A stretch of DNA of 64,000 nucleotides from Gemmatimonadota bacterium. GTDB lineage: Bacteria; Gemmatimonadota; Gemmatimonadetes; Gemmatimonadales; GWC2-71-9. Numbering within the stretch: the stretch's first letter is position 1; every line of letters begins with the position of its first letter. Positions 1 through 8,369 of the stretch are shown in pieces. The position numbers and the translations under genes are program-made. The notes below the pieces were generated by a model. It ran no database searches. It worked only from the letters and a program-made list of their open reading frames with translations, and was not told where the DNA came from. Where the stretch lies: assembly GCA_022710485.1 (NCBI GenBank), contig JAKLGU010000001.1, positions 173,501 to 237,500 on the forward strand, written 5' to 3'.

Positions 1-184
1 TCCCGGCCAGGACTGCCAGCACAGGGTCCATCCGGCCCTGGGCCGCTAGGTAACCGGCGGGCGGCATGACGAGTTCGCTCGGAAAGGGGATGAACGAGGA
101 CTCGATGGTCATGAGGACGACGATGCCGGTGTAGCCGAGCGTGGAGACGGCATCCACCAGCCACTGGACGACGGAATGCAGCAT
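1..184 (-). CDS. DedA-family membrane protein, N-terminal fragment
   Basis: Only the first 61 codons are in the window; the gene runs off the left edge. The translation begins MLHSVVQWL and contains the DedA (SNARE-associated/VTT) N-terminal signature: a GYTGI segment, then [10 protein letters not shown] followed by MPPAGYLAA. Family members are multi-pass inner-membrane proteins; several transport or scramble undecaprenyl phosphate or phospholipids. The start is the ATG at 184. The gene lies 11 bp downstream of pcm on the same strand, so it may be the last gene of the pcm-surE run. The family call is firm; the substrate is not knowable from this fragment. Confidence 0.8.
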   Translation of the reverse strand, partial: MLHSVVQWLVDAVSTLGYTGIVVLMTIESSFIPFPSELVMPPAGYLAAQGRMDPVLAVLAG

Positions 185-195
185 GAATCAACCGG

Positions 196-870
196 TCAGG
201 AGGTGGAGGGACGGAAGCCCAGCTCGCCGAGGAGGGGCACGAATCGGACGTCGCCGAGGGAGGTGGTGACGATGCGGTCACCCTCCCGCTGCAGCAGTTG
301 CAGGACCTGCGAGTCGCGGTCGCCGATCGGGATCACGAGCCGGCCCCCGGGGGCCAGCTGCTCGATCAGCGGCGCGGGCACCGACGGGCTCGCGGCGGCC
401 ACCAGGATCGCGTCGTACGGCGCGAAGGGCCGCCAACCGAGGGTGCCGTCGCCCACAAGCACCGTCACGTTGCGGACGCCTGCCCCTTCGAGCGCCGTCC
501 GGGCTTCCGAGGCGAGCGACTGGATCCGTTCGACGCTGAACACCGTGTCGGCCACCAGGGCGAGGAGCGCCGTCTGGTACCCGGAGCCCGTGCCGATCTC
601 GAGCACCTTCTCGCGGCCGGTGAGCTGAAGCACCTCGAGGTACCGGGCCTGCACCCAGGGCTGCGAGATCGTCTGCCCGCCCCCGATGGGAAGCGCGGAG
701 TCCTCGTACGCACGGTGCCGCACGCTTGGCGGCACGAAGAGGTGCCGCGGCACCTGGGAGACGGCGCGCAGCACGGCGAGGTCGCGGATGCCCTTGGCCT
801 GCAGTTCGCCGACCAGGCGCGCGCGGAACCCGCCGTAGCTGTCCCCCGCCCCTACGGGGCCAGCCGCCAT
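196..870 (-). CDS. pcm: Protein-L-isoaspartate O-methyltransferase
   Basis: About 224 residues, usual for Pcm. It uses S-adenosylmethionine to methylate L-isoaspartyl residues in aged proteins so that they can revert to aspartate. Visible marks are the N-terminal ISQPWVQA segment near residue 60 (family signature around the substrate site), the SAM-binding motif VLEIGTGSGYQTALLA, and ending motifs GGRLVIPIG and FVPLLGELG. The open frame extends further upstream, but the ATG at 870 gives the normal length and overlaps the end of surE by 19 bp. surE-pcm pairing is common in bacteria and supports translational coupling. Confidence 0.93.
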   Translation of the reverse strand: MAAGPVGAGDSYGGFRARLVGELQAKGIRDLAVLRAVSQVPRHLFVPPSVRHRAYEDSALPIGGGQTISQPWVQARYLEVLQLTGREKVLEIGTGSGYQTALLALVADTVFSVERIQSLASEARTALEGAGVRNVTVLVGDGTLGWRPFAPYDAILVAAASPSVPAPLIEQLAPGGRLVIPIGDRDSQVLQLLQREGDRIVTTSLGDVRFVPLLGELGFRPSTS

Positions 871-1601
871 CCCCGGACCGTGTCGAGAAGTGGGTAGTTC
901 GTGAGGTCCATGTGGAGAGGCGTTAGGGAGACGTATCCCTCGGCCACGGCGTAATGATCCGAGTCTTCCCCACCCGTCCAGGTGATCGTGCCGCCACCGA
1001 CCCAGAACATCTCCCTGCCCCATGGATCCTGCATCCGCGTGAGCGACTCGGAAAAGAACCGGCTTCCGAGGCGGGTGACCATCGTCCCCTTCACGTCCGA
1101 GGCCGGGACGGCGGGCAGGTTCACATTGAGAATCGTGTCCGCCGGGAACGCGGGCACCGCGACGACCTGCTGCACCAGTCGCTTCAGCAGCGATCCGTAG
1201 GTGGCGAGCATCTCCGGGTCGTGCCCGGCAAAGGAGATGGCCACGCCGGGGATGCCGAGCGTGACGGCCTCCATGGCCACCGCCACCGTGCCGGAGTAGA
1301 GCACGTCCTCGCCCATGTTGGGTCCGTGGTTGACCCCGGAAAAGACGAACGACGGGCGTTCGGGCAGGAGTGCGTTGACCGCCAGGAGGACGCAGTCGGT
1401 CGGCGTGCCGTCCACCTGATACGCGCCGTCGGGCCGGAGTGCCGCGCGGAGCGGCCGGTGCAGCGTGAGCGAGTGGCTGGTCCCGCTCTGCTCGCGGTCC
1501 GGCGCCACCACCGTCACGTGCCCCACGCTCCGGCAGGCCTCGGCCAGGAGTCCGATACCCGGCGCCAGGATCCCGTCGTCGTTGCTGACCAGGATGTGCA
1601 T
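852..1601 (-). CDS. surE: 5'/3'-nucleotidase SurE
   Basis: 249 residues. SurE is a metal-dependent phosphatase of nucleoside monophosphates linked to stationary-phase survival. The N-terminus reads MHILVSNDDGILAPG, with the metal-binding NDDG motif; further on come SGTSHSLT and VFSGVNHGPNMG (family motif with Asn and His), then GTPTDCV. The start is fixed by an ATGA overlap with the stop of the MerR-type gene upstream. It overlaps pcm by 19 bp. Function follows from family knowledge and intact motifs. Confidence 0.94.
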   Translation of the reverse strand: MHILVSNDDGILAPGIGLLAEACRSVGHVTVVAPDREQSGTSHSLTLHRPLRAALRPDGAYQVDGTPTDCVLLAVNALLPERPSFVFSGVNHGPNMGEDVLYSGTVAVAMEAVTLGIPGVAISFAGHDPEMLATYGSLLKRLVQQVVAVPAFPADTILNVNLPAVPASDVKGTMVTRLGSRFFSESLTRMQDPWGREMFWVGGGTITWTGGEDSDHYAVAEGYVSLTPLHMDLTNYPLLDTVRGWRLAP

Positions 1602-1999
1602 CAGCCCGCGGCCTCGCCCCGGTCGGGGCGCTTCGCGGGCTCGCGGCCCTCCAGCACCTTGAGCACGTCGTCCACTTCCTGCCGCAGCTCGTGGATGGTC
1701 TCGGCGCCCATCGCGCGGCGCGCCGCCCCGCGCAACTCCCCGGTCCGGCGGTACTGCTCGATCTTCTGCCGCGCCCCCTCGATGGTGTACTTCTCGGTGT
1801 ACAGCAGGTGCTTGACCAGCATGATGAGCTCGACTTCGCGGCTCTTGTAGACCCGGTTGCCGGAGCGGTTCTTGGCCGGGTTGAGGAACCGGAACTGGCT
1901 CTCCCAATAGCGGAGGACGTGCGGCTTGAGGTCCGTCAGCGCGCACACCTCGCCGATCGAGAAGAACTCCTGTGTGGGCCGTGGATGTGTCACCGCCAC
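1601..1999 (-). CDS. MerR-family transcriptional regulator
   Basis: 132 residues starting at a GTG that overlaps the gpsA stop by 10 bp. Residues about 13-80 form a MerR-type winged helix-turn-helix: FFSIGEVCALTDLKPHVLRYWE, with the wing motif NRSGNRVYKSREVELI. A helical tail rich in Glu/Arg follows and probably dimerises. No effector cysteines or ligand domain are visible, as in the short MerR proteins often found near surE/gpsA in related phyla. Because it sits inside a housekeeping operon it may regulate that operon or be a nucleoid-type regulator; the target is unknown. Confidence 0.85.
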   Translation of the reverse strand: MAVTHPRPTQEFFSIGEVCALTDLKPHVLRYWESQFRFLNPAKNRSGNRVYKSREVELIMLVKHLLYTEKYTIEGARQKIEQYRRTGELRGAARRAMGAETIHELRQEVDDVLKVLEGREPAKRPDRGEAAG

Positions 2000-2988
2000 T
2001 GCTCCGCCTTGAGGGTCCGTTCCATGAGGTCGGCCACCGCCTGCTTCGGCGCCTTCCCCTCGAAGAGGATGGCCGCCACCTGCGCCGTGATCGGAAGCTC
2101 CACGCCGTACCGCGCCGCCAGCCCGACGGCCGACCGGGCGGTGTTGACGCCCTCCGCCACCGTGCGGTGCGTGGCGGTGTACTGCTCCAGCCGCTCCCCC
2201 TTGGCCAGCGCCATCCCGAGCGCCCGGTTGCGGCTGAGGCCGCCGGTGGCCGTCAGGATCAGGTCTCCCATGCCGGCCAGCCCCGCAAAGGTCATCGGCT
2301 GCGCCCCCATCGCCAGGCCGAGCCGGGTCATTTCGGCGAGGCCGCGGGTGATCAGCGCCGCGCGCGGGTTGTTGCCCAGCCCCAGCCCCTCCAGGATTCC
2401 CGCCGCGATGGCCACCACGTTTTTCAGCGCGCCGCAGAGCTCCACGCCGACCAGGTCGTCGTTCGAGTAGACCCTGAATTTCGGGGTCGAAAAGGCGTCC
2501 TGCACCACCGCGGCCACCGCCGGGTCGGCGGCGGCGGCCACCACCGCGGTCGGCTGGCCCTCATGGACCTCCGCCGCGAAGCTCGGCCCGGAGAGCGCCA
2601 CGACCGCGCGGCCGGGTAGGCTCTCCGCGAGTACGGCGTGCGGCAGCAGGAGCCCGGGCGCCTCGATGCCCTTGGTGGCGCTCACGATGATCGCGTCCTG
2701 CCGGATGCCGGGGTGGAGCGGCGCGGTGACGCCGCGCGCGACGTGGCTCGGCGCCGCGGAGAGAACGATGGGCGCGTCATCCACGGCCTCGAACGGGTCC
2801 GCGCACGCCACCAGCCGCGGGTCCAGCGCCCGCCCGGCCAGGAACACTTCGTTTTCGTGGCGCTCGTTGACGCTCCGGACCACCTCGGCCTCGTAGGCCC
2901 ACAGCCGGACGTCGTGGCCCTTGCGGGCGAGCAGGTCGGCCAGGGTGGTGCCCCAGCTCCCTGCGCCGAGCACGCCGATGCGCGTCAT
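1990..2988 (-). CDS. gpsA: Glycerol-3-phosphate dehydrogenase [NAD(P)+]
   Basis: 332 residues. It reduces dihydroxyacetone phosphate to sn-glycerol 3-phosphate, the backbone of phospholipids. The N-terminal Rossmann motif is GAGSWGTTLA; SATKGIE and LSGPSFAAEV are GpsA signatures, the catalytic Lys lies in GALKNVVAIAAGI, and GLAGMGDLILT and NRALG follow. The ATG at 2988 overlaps the plsY stop (2985-2987), so the two membrane-lipid genes are translationally coupled: GpsA makes the substrate that PlsY acylates. Confidence 0.96.
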   Translation of the reverse strand: MTRIGVLGAGSWGTTLADLLARKGHDVRLWAYEAEVVRSVNERHENEVFLAGRALDPRLVACADPFEAVDDAPIVLSAAPSHVARGVTAPLHPGIRQDAIIVSATKGIEAPGLLLPHAVLAESLPGRAVVALSGPSFAAEVHEGQPTAVVAAAADPAVAAVVQDAFSTPKFRVYSNDDLVGVELCGALKNVVAIAAGILEGLGLGNNPRAALITRGLAEMTRLGLAMGAQPMTFAGLAGMGDLILTATGGLSRNRALGMALAKGERLEQYTATHRTVAEGVNTARSAVGLAARYGVELPITAQVAAILFEGKAPKQAVADLMERTLKAEQWR

Positions 2989-3605
2989 GGTGCGGCAGGC
3001 CCTTTCGCGTGGCGGCCGAACCGGTTTTCGGTGCCGGCCGCGAGCCGTCGGAGGTTGGCGCGATGCATCCAGATGATGACCGCGGCGAGGACGAGGTAGA
3101 GCCAGATGCCCTCGCGCCGCGCGGGGTAGAACGCCCACACCAGCGCGGGGAAGATGCCGGCGGCCACGACGGACCCGAGCGACACGTACCCGCTGGCCCA
3201 GACGATCACCGCCCACACGACGAGGCAAAGGCCGACGGCCATCGGCGCCAGTCCCAGCACGACGCCCGCGCTCGTGGCGACGCCCTTGCCGCCCTTGAAG
3301 CCGACGAAAACCGAGAAGACGTGCCCCACGACCGCGAGGACGCCGCACACCAGCGGGAACCAGGGCAGCGCGCTGGCCGCGGGGCCGATGATCAGGACCG
3401 GCACCGCCCCCTTGGCGACGTCGAAGATTCCGACCGGAATGGCGTACCGCCATCCCATGATGCGGTAGACGTTGGTGGCGCCCAGGTTCTTGCTGCCGTG
3501 CTCCCGGAGGTCGATCCCCTTGAACACCCGCCCCGCCAGGTAGCTGGTGGGGATGGCGCCGAGGAAGTACGAGGCGGCCAGCGCGGCGATCTCGGCGGGC
3601 GTCAC
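2985..3605 (-). CDS. plsY: Glycerol-3-phosphate acyltransferase PlsY
   Basis: 206 residues. This inner-membrane enzyme transfers acyl from acyl-phosphate to glycerol 3-phosphate, the first step of phosphatidic acid synthesis. Conserved blocks are visible in order: YFLGAIPTSYL, DLREHGSKNLGATNVYR (GSxNxGATN motif), GHVFSVFVGFKGGKGVAT (glycine-rich phosphate loop) and, near the C-terminus, the basic stretch HRANLRRL. Several hydrophobic helices separate them. The start is a GTG overlapping the der stop (GTGA). The order der-plsY-gpsA is common in bacteria. Confidence 0.95.
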   Translation of the reverse strand: MTPAEIAALAASYFLGAIPTSYLAGRVFKGIDLREHGSKNLGATNVYRIMGWRYAIPVGIFDVAKGAVPVLIIGPAASALPWFPLVCGVLAVVGHVFSVFVGFKGGKGVATSAGVVLGLAPMAVGLCLVVWAVIVWASGYVSLGSVVAAGIFPALVWAFYPARREGIWLYLVLAAVIIWMHRANLRRLAAGTENRFGRHAKGPAAP

Positions 3606-4927
3606 GGGTTCCGCCCCGACCGGCGCTTGAACTTGAGCCGCAGCGGCGACCCCTCGAACGACCACGCCTTCCGGAAGCCGTTGATCAGGTACCGCTCGTA
3701 CGACTCCGGGATGTCGTCGGGCCGGCTGCACACCACGGCGAACACCGGCGGCGCCGTGCCCACCTGCGAAGCGTACAGCAGCTTCACCTCGTGCCCCGGC
3801 TTCTGGGGAGGATTGCTGTGCTGCACCAGCTCCTCGAGGACCTTGTTGACCTCGGCGGTGGGAATCCGGCGCTCGCGCGCCGCCGCCACCTCGAGGATCT
3901 CCTCCGGGAGCTGGTGCACCCGCTGTCCGGTTTCGGCGGACAGGTAAACGAACTTGACCCACTCCAGGAACGGCGCCTTCGACCGGAGCTCCTGCTCCCC
4001 CCGCCGGGCGGTGTTGGCGTCCTTCTCCTTGATCAGGTCCCACTTGTTGACGGCGATGATCAGCCCGCAGCCCTGGTCCCACGCCTCGTTGGCGATTCGC
4101 AAGTCCTGCGTGTGCAGCCCGAGCGAGGCGTCCACCACCAGCACGCAGACCTGGGCCCGCTCGATGGCGCGCTGGGTCCGGAGCGTGGAGTAGAACTCGA
4201 CGTCCTCGTGGACCCGCGCCTTCTTTCGGAGGCCCGCCGTGTCGATGAAATTGATGAGGCTGCCGTGCGCGCGCATGACCGAGTCCACCGCGTCGCGGGT
4301 GGTGCCGGCCACGGGCGACACGACCACGCGGTCCTCGCCGAGGAGCCGGTTGATCAGGGACGACTTCCCCACGTTGGGCCGGCCGACCACCGCCACGTTG
4401 ATCGCGTCGTCGAGCTCCCCCGCCAGCTGCTCCGGCAGCCGCTCCACGATGGCGTCGAGCAGGTCGCCGCTCGCCTTGCCGATGGCCGCCGAGAGCGGGA
4501 TCGGGTCCCCGAGCCCGAGGCGATAAAACGCCAGGTGGCCGGTGGTGTCGGGCAGGTCGTCCAGCTTGTTCACGGCCAGGATCACGGGGCGCTTCGCTCG
4601 GCGGAGGTGCGCGGCAATTTCTGCGTCCACCGGCGTCAGCCCTTCCTTGCCGTCCACCAGCATCACCACCAGGTCCGACTGTTCGACTGCCAGGTCCACC
4701 TGCCGGCGGATGGCGCGGTCCATCGAGTCGCGCGAGTCGGGCACCAGGCCGCCCGTGTCCACCAGCCAGAAGCGACGGCCGCCCCAGTCCGCCGTGCCGA
4801 AGTGCCGGTCACGCGTGGTACCCGCCTGGTCGGAGACGATGGCGCGCCGTCCGCCGAGGAGTCGGTTAAAGAGGGTGGACTTGCCCACGTTCGGGCGGCC
4901 CACCACGGCCACGGTCGGCATGCTCAT
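3602..4927 (-). CDS. der: Ribosome biogenesis GTPase Der (EngA)
   Basis: 441 residues with two tandem GTPase domains. Each has a P-loop GRPNVGKS (about residues 10 and 180) and its own DTAG/DTGG and NKxD boxes (NKLDD and NKWDL). A C-terminal KH-like domain carries the family motif HSNPPQKPG. Der is needed for 50S subunit maturation. The start is the ATG at 4927, which overlaps the stop of the radical SAM gene; a second in-frame ATG lies two codons later. It is the third biogenesis GTPase locus type in the window if era (62235) is counted. Confidence 0.96.
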   Translation of the reverse strand: MSMPTVAVVGRPNVGKSTLFNRLLGGRRAIVSDQAGTTRDRHFGTADWGGRRFWLVDTGGLVPDSRDSMDRAIRRQVDLAVEQSDLVVMLVDGKEGLTPVDAEIAAHLRRAKRPVILAVNKLDDLPDTTGHLAFYRLGLGDPIPLSAAIGKASGDLLDAIVERLPEQLAGELDDAINVAVVGRPNVGKSSLINRLLGEDRVVVSPVAGTTRDAVDSVMRAHGSLINFIDTAGLRKKARVHEDVEFYSTLRTQRAIERAQVCVLVVDASLGLHTQDLRIANEAWDQGCGLIIAVNKWDLIKEKDANTARRGEQELRSKAPFLEWVKFVYLSAETGQRVHQLPEEILEVAAARERRIPTAEVNKVLEELVQHSNPPQKPGHEVKLLYASQVGTAPPVFAVVCSRPDDIPESYERYLINGFRKAWSFEGSPLRLKFKRRSGRNP

Positions 4928-6201
4928 GAAGTAACCGGCGCGGCAAGCGCGTCCGTGAAATGATGGGAGAAACGGATCTTCACCGGCAGCTGCGCCTGCA
5001 GCGCGTGGGCCTCGACGTCGTCCATGAACAGCAGGTCGTCGTTGATGGACTCCGCCGGCAGCAGCGCCAGGTCGAGGTCCCCCCGGTCGCGGAGTGCGGC
5101 GAGGAACGCGGCGCCAGGCAGCAGCCCCGCCGTCGTGACGGACGGCCCGAACAGCGTGTTTGACAGCACAATCAGCTCGAAGGTGGCGCCGGTGGCCTCG
5201 GTGAGCGGGGCCAGGACCTGCGGCATCAGCGCCCCCATGGACGTGCCCGTGACCACGCCGATCCGCTTGCCGGCCAGGTGGCCCAGCTCCCCTGCCCCCT
5301 CGCGGATCCGGGCCTGGAGGTATCGCACCGAGCCGACGCCGTTTTCCACCTGGTCGAAGTCGTCGTAGGCCTCCGGGCCGGGCAGCGGGAGCCCCGCGCG
5401 GAGGTAGAGCTCGTCGGCGCCCAGGCACCACGCCTTGCCCCGCTCGGCGCGAGCGACGGCGGCGTGGCGCTCCACCAGCCGCACGGCGGCGGCGCACTCG
5501 GCCTCGGTCGGCTCGCGCACGAGGTGGTGCTTGCTGAACTCGGTGAGCCCCACGGGCACGACGGAGACGCTCAGCACCGCGTCGCCGAAGGCGTAGAGGT
5601 CGTTGAGCGACTGCTCGAGCACGGCGCCGTCGTTGACGCCGGGCGACATCACGATCTGGGTGTGGAACTGGATCCCGTGCGTCGCGAAGCCCCGCAACTG
5701 TTCGAGGATGTCGGGCGCCGTGGGATTCCGCAGCAGCCAGCGACGGACGGTCGGGTCGGTCGCGTGCACCGACACGTACAGCGGGGAGAGGCGGTACTCG
5801 ATGATCCGGTCCACATCGCGCGGCTTGAGGTTGGTCAGCGTGGCGAAGTTGCCGTACCGGAAAGAGAGCCGGTAGTCGTCGTCCCGGATGTAGAGCGTGT
5901 CCCGGAGCCCGGTCGGGAGGCCGTCCACGAAGCAGAAGTCGCAGCGGTTGGCGCAGCGCCGGATGCGGGGGGCCTCGAGGCCGAGGCCCATCGGCAGCCC
6001 CTCGGGCCGCTCGATGTCGAACTCGATCTCCTCACCGCCCGGCTGACGGACGTGGAGGGTGAAAGCGTCCTCCGCGGTCAGGAACTCCCAGTCGAGGAAA
6101 TCCTCGAGTGGACGTCCGTTCACGGAGAGCAACTCCGTCCCGACCGCCAGGCCGAGTTCTTCGCCCAGAGATTCGGGCTGTACCGCGTTCACTCGGATCA
6201 T
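4924..6201 (-). CDS. Radical SAM protein with PDZ-like and DUF512 domains
   Basis: 425 residues from the ATG at 6201. Residues about 1-60 form a PDZ-like fold (ESLGEELGLAVGTELLSVNG). A cysteine cluster CANRCDFCF (CxxxCxxC) then marks a radical SAM 4Fe-4S site, followed by a C-terminal DUF512 region. This matches the FeS oxidoreductase family whose reaction is not established and which commonly neighbours der. An upstream in-frame ATG at 6249 is possible, but a probable -10 box lies at 6265-6273 and a GGA-type ribosome site precedes 6201. It starts the minus-strand run into der and plsY by an ATGA overlap. Confidence 0.88.
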   Translation of the reverse strand: MIRVNAVQPESLGEELGLAVGTELLSVNGRPLEDFLDWEFLTAEDAFTLHVRQPGGEEIEFDIERPEGLPMGLGLEAPRIRRCANRCDFCFVDGLPTGLRDTLYIRDDDYRLSFRYGNFATLTNLKPRDVDRIIEYRLSPLYVSVHATDPTVRRWLLRNPTAPDILEQLRGFATHGIQFHTQIVMSPGVNDGAVLEQSLNDLYAFGDAVLSVSVVPVGLTEFSKHHLVREPTEAECAAAVRLVERHAAVARAERGKAWCLGADELYLRAGLPLPGPEAYDDFDQVENGVGSVRYLQARIREGAGELGHLAGKRIGVVTGTSMGALMPQVLAPLTEATGATFELIVLSNTLFGPSVTTAGLLPGAAFLAALRDRGDLDLALLPAESINDDLLFMDDVEAHALQAQLPVKIRFSHHFTDALAAPVTS

Positions 6202-6264
6202 CCACACGTCCTGAAGTCGATTCGGCCGTACCAGGGGGGCCACACTCAAAGATGCGTGGATCGT

Positions 6265-6273
6265 GTTATAATA
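6265..6273 (-). promoter_or_regulatory. Probable -10 region for the DUF512-der-plsY run
   Basis: Read on the minus strand this is TATTATAAC, a striking AT island in otherwise GC-rich DNA, 64 bp upstream of the ATG at 6201. No convincing -35 box is visible. It is the best promoter candidate for the long leftward gene series. The region 6274-6371 shows nothing else. Confidence 0.4.
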
Positions 6274-6371
6274 TCAAGGGTTAGGGCTTCACACCTCACG
6301 TAATGCGTGCGGCCCGTCCGGTGGCCTGCCACTTTCTGAAAAGCGATCATTGCCGCAGCAGCGGAAAACGA

Positions 6372-6406
6372 GAGCCCCGCCCGGGTCACTGACCCGGGCG
6401 GGGCTC
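6372..6406 (-). terminator. Strong hairpin terminator downstream of the 6443 lipoprotein gene
   Basis: A perfect 16-bp stem (6372-6387 with 6391-6406) and a 3-base loop, almost all G and C. It lies 37 bp past the stop of the lipoprotein gene, which reads leftwards, and before the DUF512 promoter. There is no long T-run, though the left flank reads CGTTTTCCGC on the minus strand. Confidence 0.75.
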
Positions 6407-6442
6407 CGAACTGCGGTACGGCCGAGCGGGGCAACGCCCCGA

Positions 6443-7078
6443 TTACATGCCGGACGTGGTGTCCGCCGGGGCCGCAGTGGCCGTGGCAATCACCAGGTCA
6501 CCGGTGGCCGGGTCGATCGTGGCCACGCCAGCCTCGGTCACGGCGCCAGTGGCATCGAACCGCTCGCCCCAGAGCACCGGCTCGGCGGCGCCGCACTCGG
6601 TCGCGTCGAGGTAGGTGGCGGTCCAGCCGGAACCGACCGGGGCGCCGGCCACGTTGCCGGTCGCGAAGAGCGCGGTCAGGGTGTTCGCCATGGCGACGCC
6701 GCCGGCAGCGCACACTTCGTCGTCTTCGACGGCGATGTACAGGATCTTCTCTTCGTCATCCCACACGAAGGTGGCGTCTGCGGCCGTGCTGTCGCCGTCG
6801 ACGTCGACCTGCGCGACCCACGAGGAATCGCCGGCGTCGCCGTCCTGGGCGGTGTTGACGGACATCGGGCCGCTCGTGGCGGCGGTGGCCATCGTGGCCG
6901 TCGCCGGGGCCGCCGGCGCGGTGGCCATGGCGGTGGTCGTGGCAGTCGGCGGGCTCGAGACGGTCGCGGAGGTCGGCGCGGCGACTACCGGAGCGGCCTC
7001 GGGCGCCTTCTCCTTGCTGCACGCGGCCAACGCAACGAGCGCCACGGCAGCGAACATCGTTCCCTTCATGCTACGCAT
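6443..7078 (-). CDS. Putative lipoprotein with Ala/Thr/Pro-rich linker
   Basis: 211 residues. A lipoprotein signal ends in the lipobox LAAC followed by SKEK, so the mature protein should be anchored by a lipidated cysteine near residue 19. Residues about 25-75 are a low-complexity Ala/Thr/Pro/Val linker. The remaining C-terminal domain has a conserved-looking EVCAAGG and DATECGAAEP pair of cysteines, perhaps a disulfide. The start at 7078 is set by AAGGAG six bases upstream; an ATG at 7093 lacks such a site. I recognise no family; function unknown. It is a single gene between hairpins. Confidence 0.75.
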   Translation of the reverse strand: MRSMKGTMFAAVALVALAACSKEKAPEAAPVVAAPTSATVSSPPTATTTAMATAPAAPATATMATAATSGPMSVNTAQDGDAGDSSWVAQVDVDGDSTAADATFVWDDEEKILYIAVEDDEVCAAGGVAMANTLTALFATGNVAGAPVGSGWTATYLDATECGAAEPVLWGERFDATGAVTEAGVATIDPATGDLVIATATAAPADTTSGM

Positions 7079-7212
7079 ATCCTGCTCCTTCATGGGGTGG
7101 GTGACACGAATACGACGCCGGAATGGTCCGCCATCGCCTGCTTCGACATGCCGGGTCACAATCCGGGTGCGCGGCCAGACGCCCAGGGTTCGGCACGAAT
7201 CGGCAACAATAT

Positions 7213-7226
7213 ACACGGTATCGTGT
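7213..7226. promoter_or_regulatory. Imperfect palindrome upstream of the lipoprotein gene
   Basis: ACACG and CGTGT arms separated by GTAT, embedded in an AT-richer stretch (CAATATACACG). It lies 135 bp upstream of the lipoprotein start at 7078 and 17 bp downstream of the end of the ATP-grasp gene. It could be an operator or part of a promoter; the evidence is only symmetry and composition. Confidence 0.25.
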
Positions 7227-7242
7227 TGCAATGCAGGTGGGG

Positions 7243-8325
7243 CTAGCCGCGGGGCGCCGGCGGCGGCGCGGCGCGCCCCTGTGCCATCTCCACGATCCGG
7301 CCGAGCGTCGCGGAGAACGAGTGGCCCGCCACCTCCGCCGAGTGCATGAACGAGACGCCCTCCGTCAGGTCGGGGTTCGGGTTCACCTCAAGCACGTAGA
7401 CGTGGTTCTCGGCCGAGACCCGCAGGTCGAGGCGGGCGTAGTCGCGGCAGCCGGAGACCCGGTACGCCCGGATGGCGACCTCCTCGATCCGCTTGGTCAG
7501 GCGCTTCGAGATCTCCGCCGGGCAGTGGGCGTCCACCTGGTGAAACACCTCCGCCAGCGGATCCCACTTGGCGGCGTAGCTGATGACGGTCGGCTGGTCG
7601 GGTGGCAGCTTGGAGAAGTCGTATTCCACCGGGGGGAGCATGACCGCCGGGTCGTTGCCGAGGATGCCGACGTGGAATTCGCGCCCCTCGATGAACTCCT
7701 CCACGAGCACCGGCGCGCCGAACTCGGTGAAGACGCGCTCCAGTTGCGCCAGCAGGCCGGGCCGGTCGTAGACCACGCTCCGGCCCTCGATCCCAGCGCT
7801 CCCGTCCTCGCGGGCCGGCTTGACGATGAGCGGATAGTGGAGCCCGTGCCGCACGGCGATCTTCGGCTTCCAGAGCTGGTGATAGCGGGGGGTGAGGACG
7901 CCGTTCGCGAGGAGGAGCTGCTTCATCAGCCCCTTCCGCCGGCAGATGGCCAGGGCCATCGGGGGCGCGCCGGTGTACGGGAGCCGGTAGAGGTCGAGGA
8001 AGCCCGCCACCGCCGGCTCGAGTTCGGCGTCGTCGTGGAACGACTCGACGAGATTGAACACGACGTCGGGCCGCCCCCGGCGCACCAGCCGCTCCAGTGT
8101 GGCGATCTTGTCCTGCAGGTTGACGCCGCGGGCCTGGAAGCCCTCTTTCCTGAGGGCGGCAATGATGGCCTCGTACTCCTCGGCCACCGTGGCCACGGCG
8201 ATGTCGTAGGTGGGGGTGAAGCCGAGCGAGGCGGGGTCCACGTGCTTGAGGGCGTCGTAGCCCTCGTCGCTCACGCTGTTGTAGAGGACCACCACCGAGC
8301 CGCGCGTGCGTGCCGTAGGCATCAT
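7243..8325 (-). CDS. D-alanine-D-alanine-ligase-like ATP-grasp protein
   Basis: 360 residues. ATP-grasp fold: PLIVKPAREDGSAGI (nucleotide loop), EEFIEGREFHVGILG, and the metal site near the C-terminus with DYARLDLR and YVLEVNPNPDL. These match the D-Ala-D-Ala ligase superfamily, which joins a carboxylate to an amine through an acyl phosphate. A true Ddl would be about 300-350 residues, but the N-terminal part here (VVVLYNSVSDEGYDALK) and the separate location from the mur genes argue for another amino acid or peptide ligase. It is divergent from a C39-like peptidase with only 44 bp between starts, so the pair probably shares a regulatory region. Confidence 0.8.
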   Translation of the reverse strand: MMPTARTRGSVVVLYNSVSDEGYDALKHVDPASLGFTPTYDIAVATVAEEYEAIIAALRKEGFQARGVNLQDKIATLERLVRRGRPDVVFNLVESFHDDAELEPAVAGFLDLYRLPYTGAPPMALAICRRKGLMKQLLLANGVLTPRYHQLWKPKIAVRHGLHYPLIVKPAREDGSAGIEGRSVVYDRPGLLAQLERVFTEFGAPVLVEEFIEGREFHVGILGNDPAVMLPPVEYDFSKLPPDQPTVISYAAKWDPLAEVFHQVDAHCPAEISKRLTKRIEEVAIRAYRVSGCRDYARLDLRVSAENHVYVLEVNPNPDLTEGVSFMHSAEVAGHSFSATLGRIVEMAQGRAAPPPAPRG

Positions 8326-8369
8326 TCCCTCATCCGCTTACCTTTTTGCAGTCCCGAACCGGATCGGAC

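Noticed and set aside
4924..6249. Start of the radical SAM protein at 6249
   Set aside because: It would leave only about 15 bases after the probable -10 box, and the ATG at 6201 fits the PDZ-like N-terminus better; the earlier start is not excluded.
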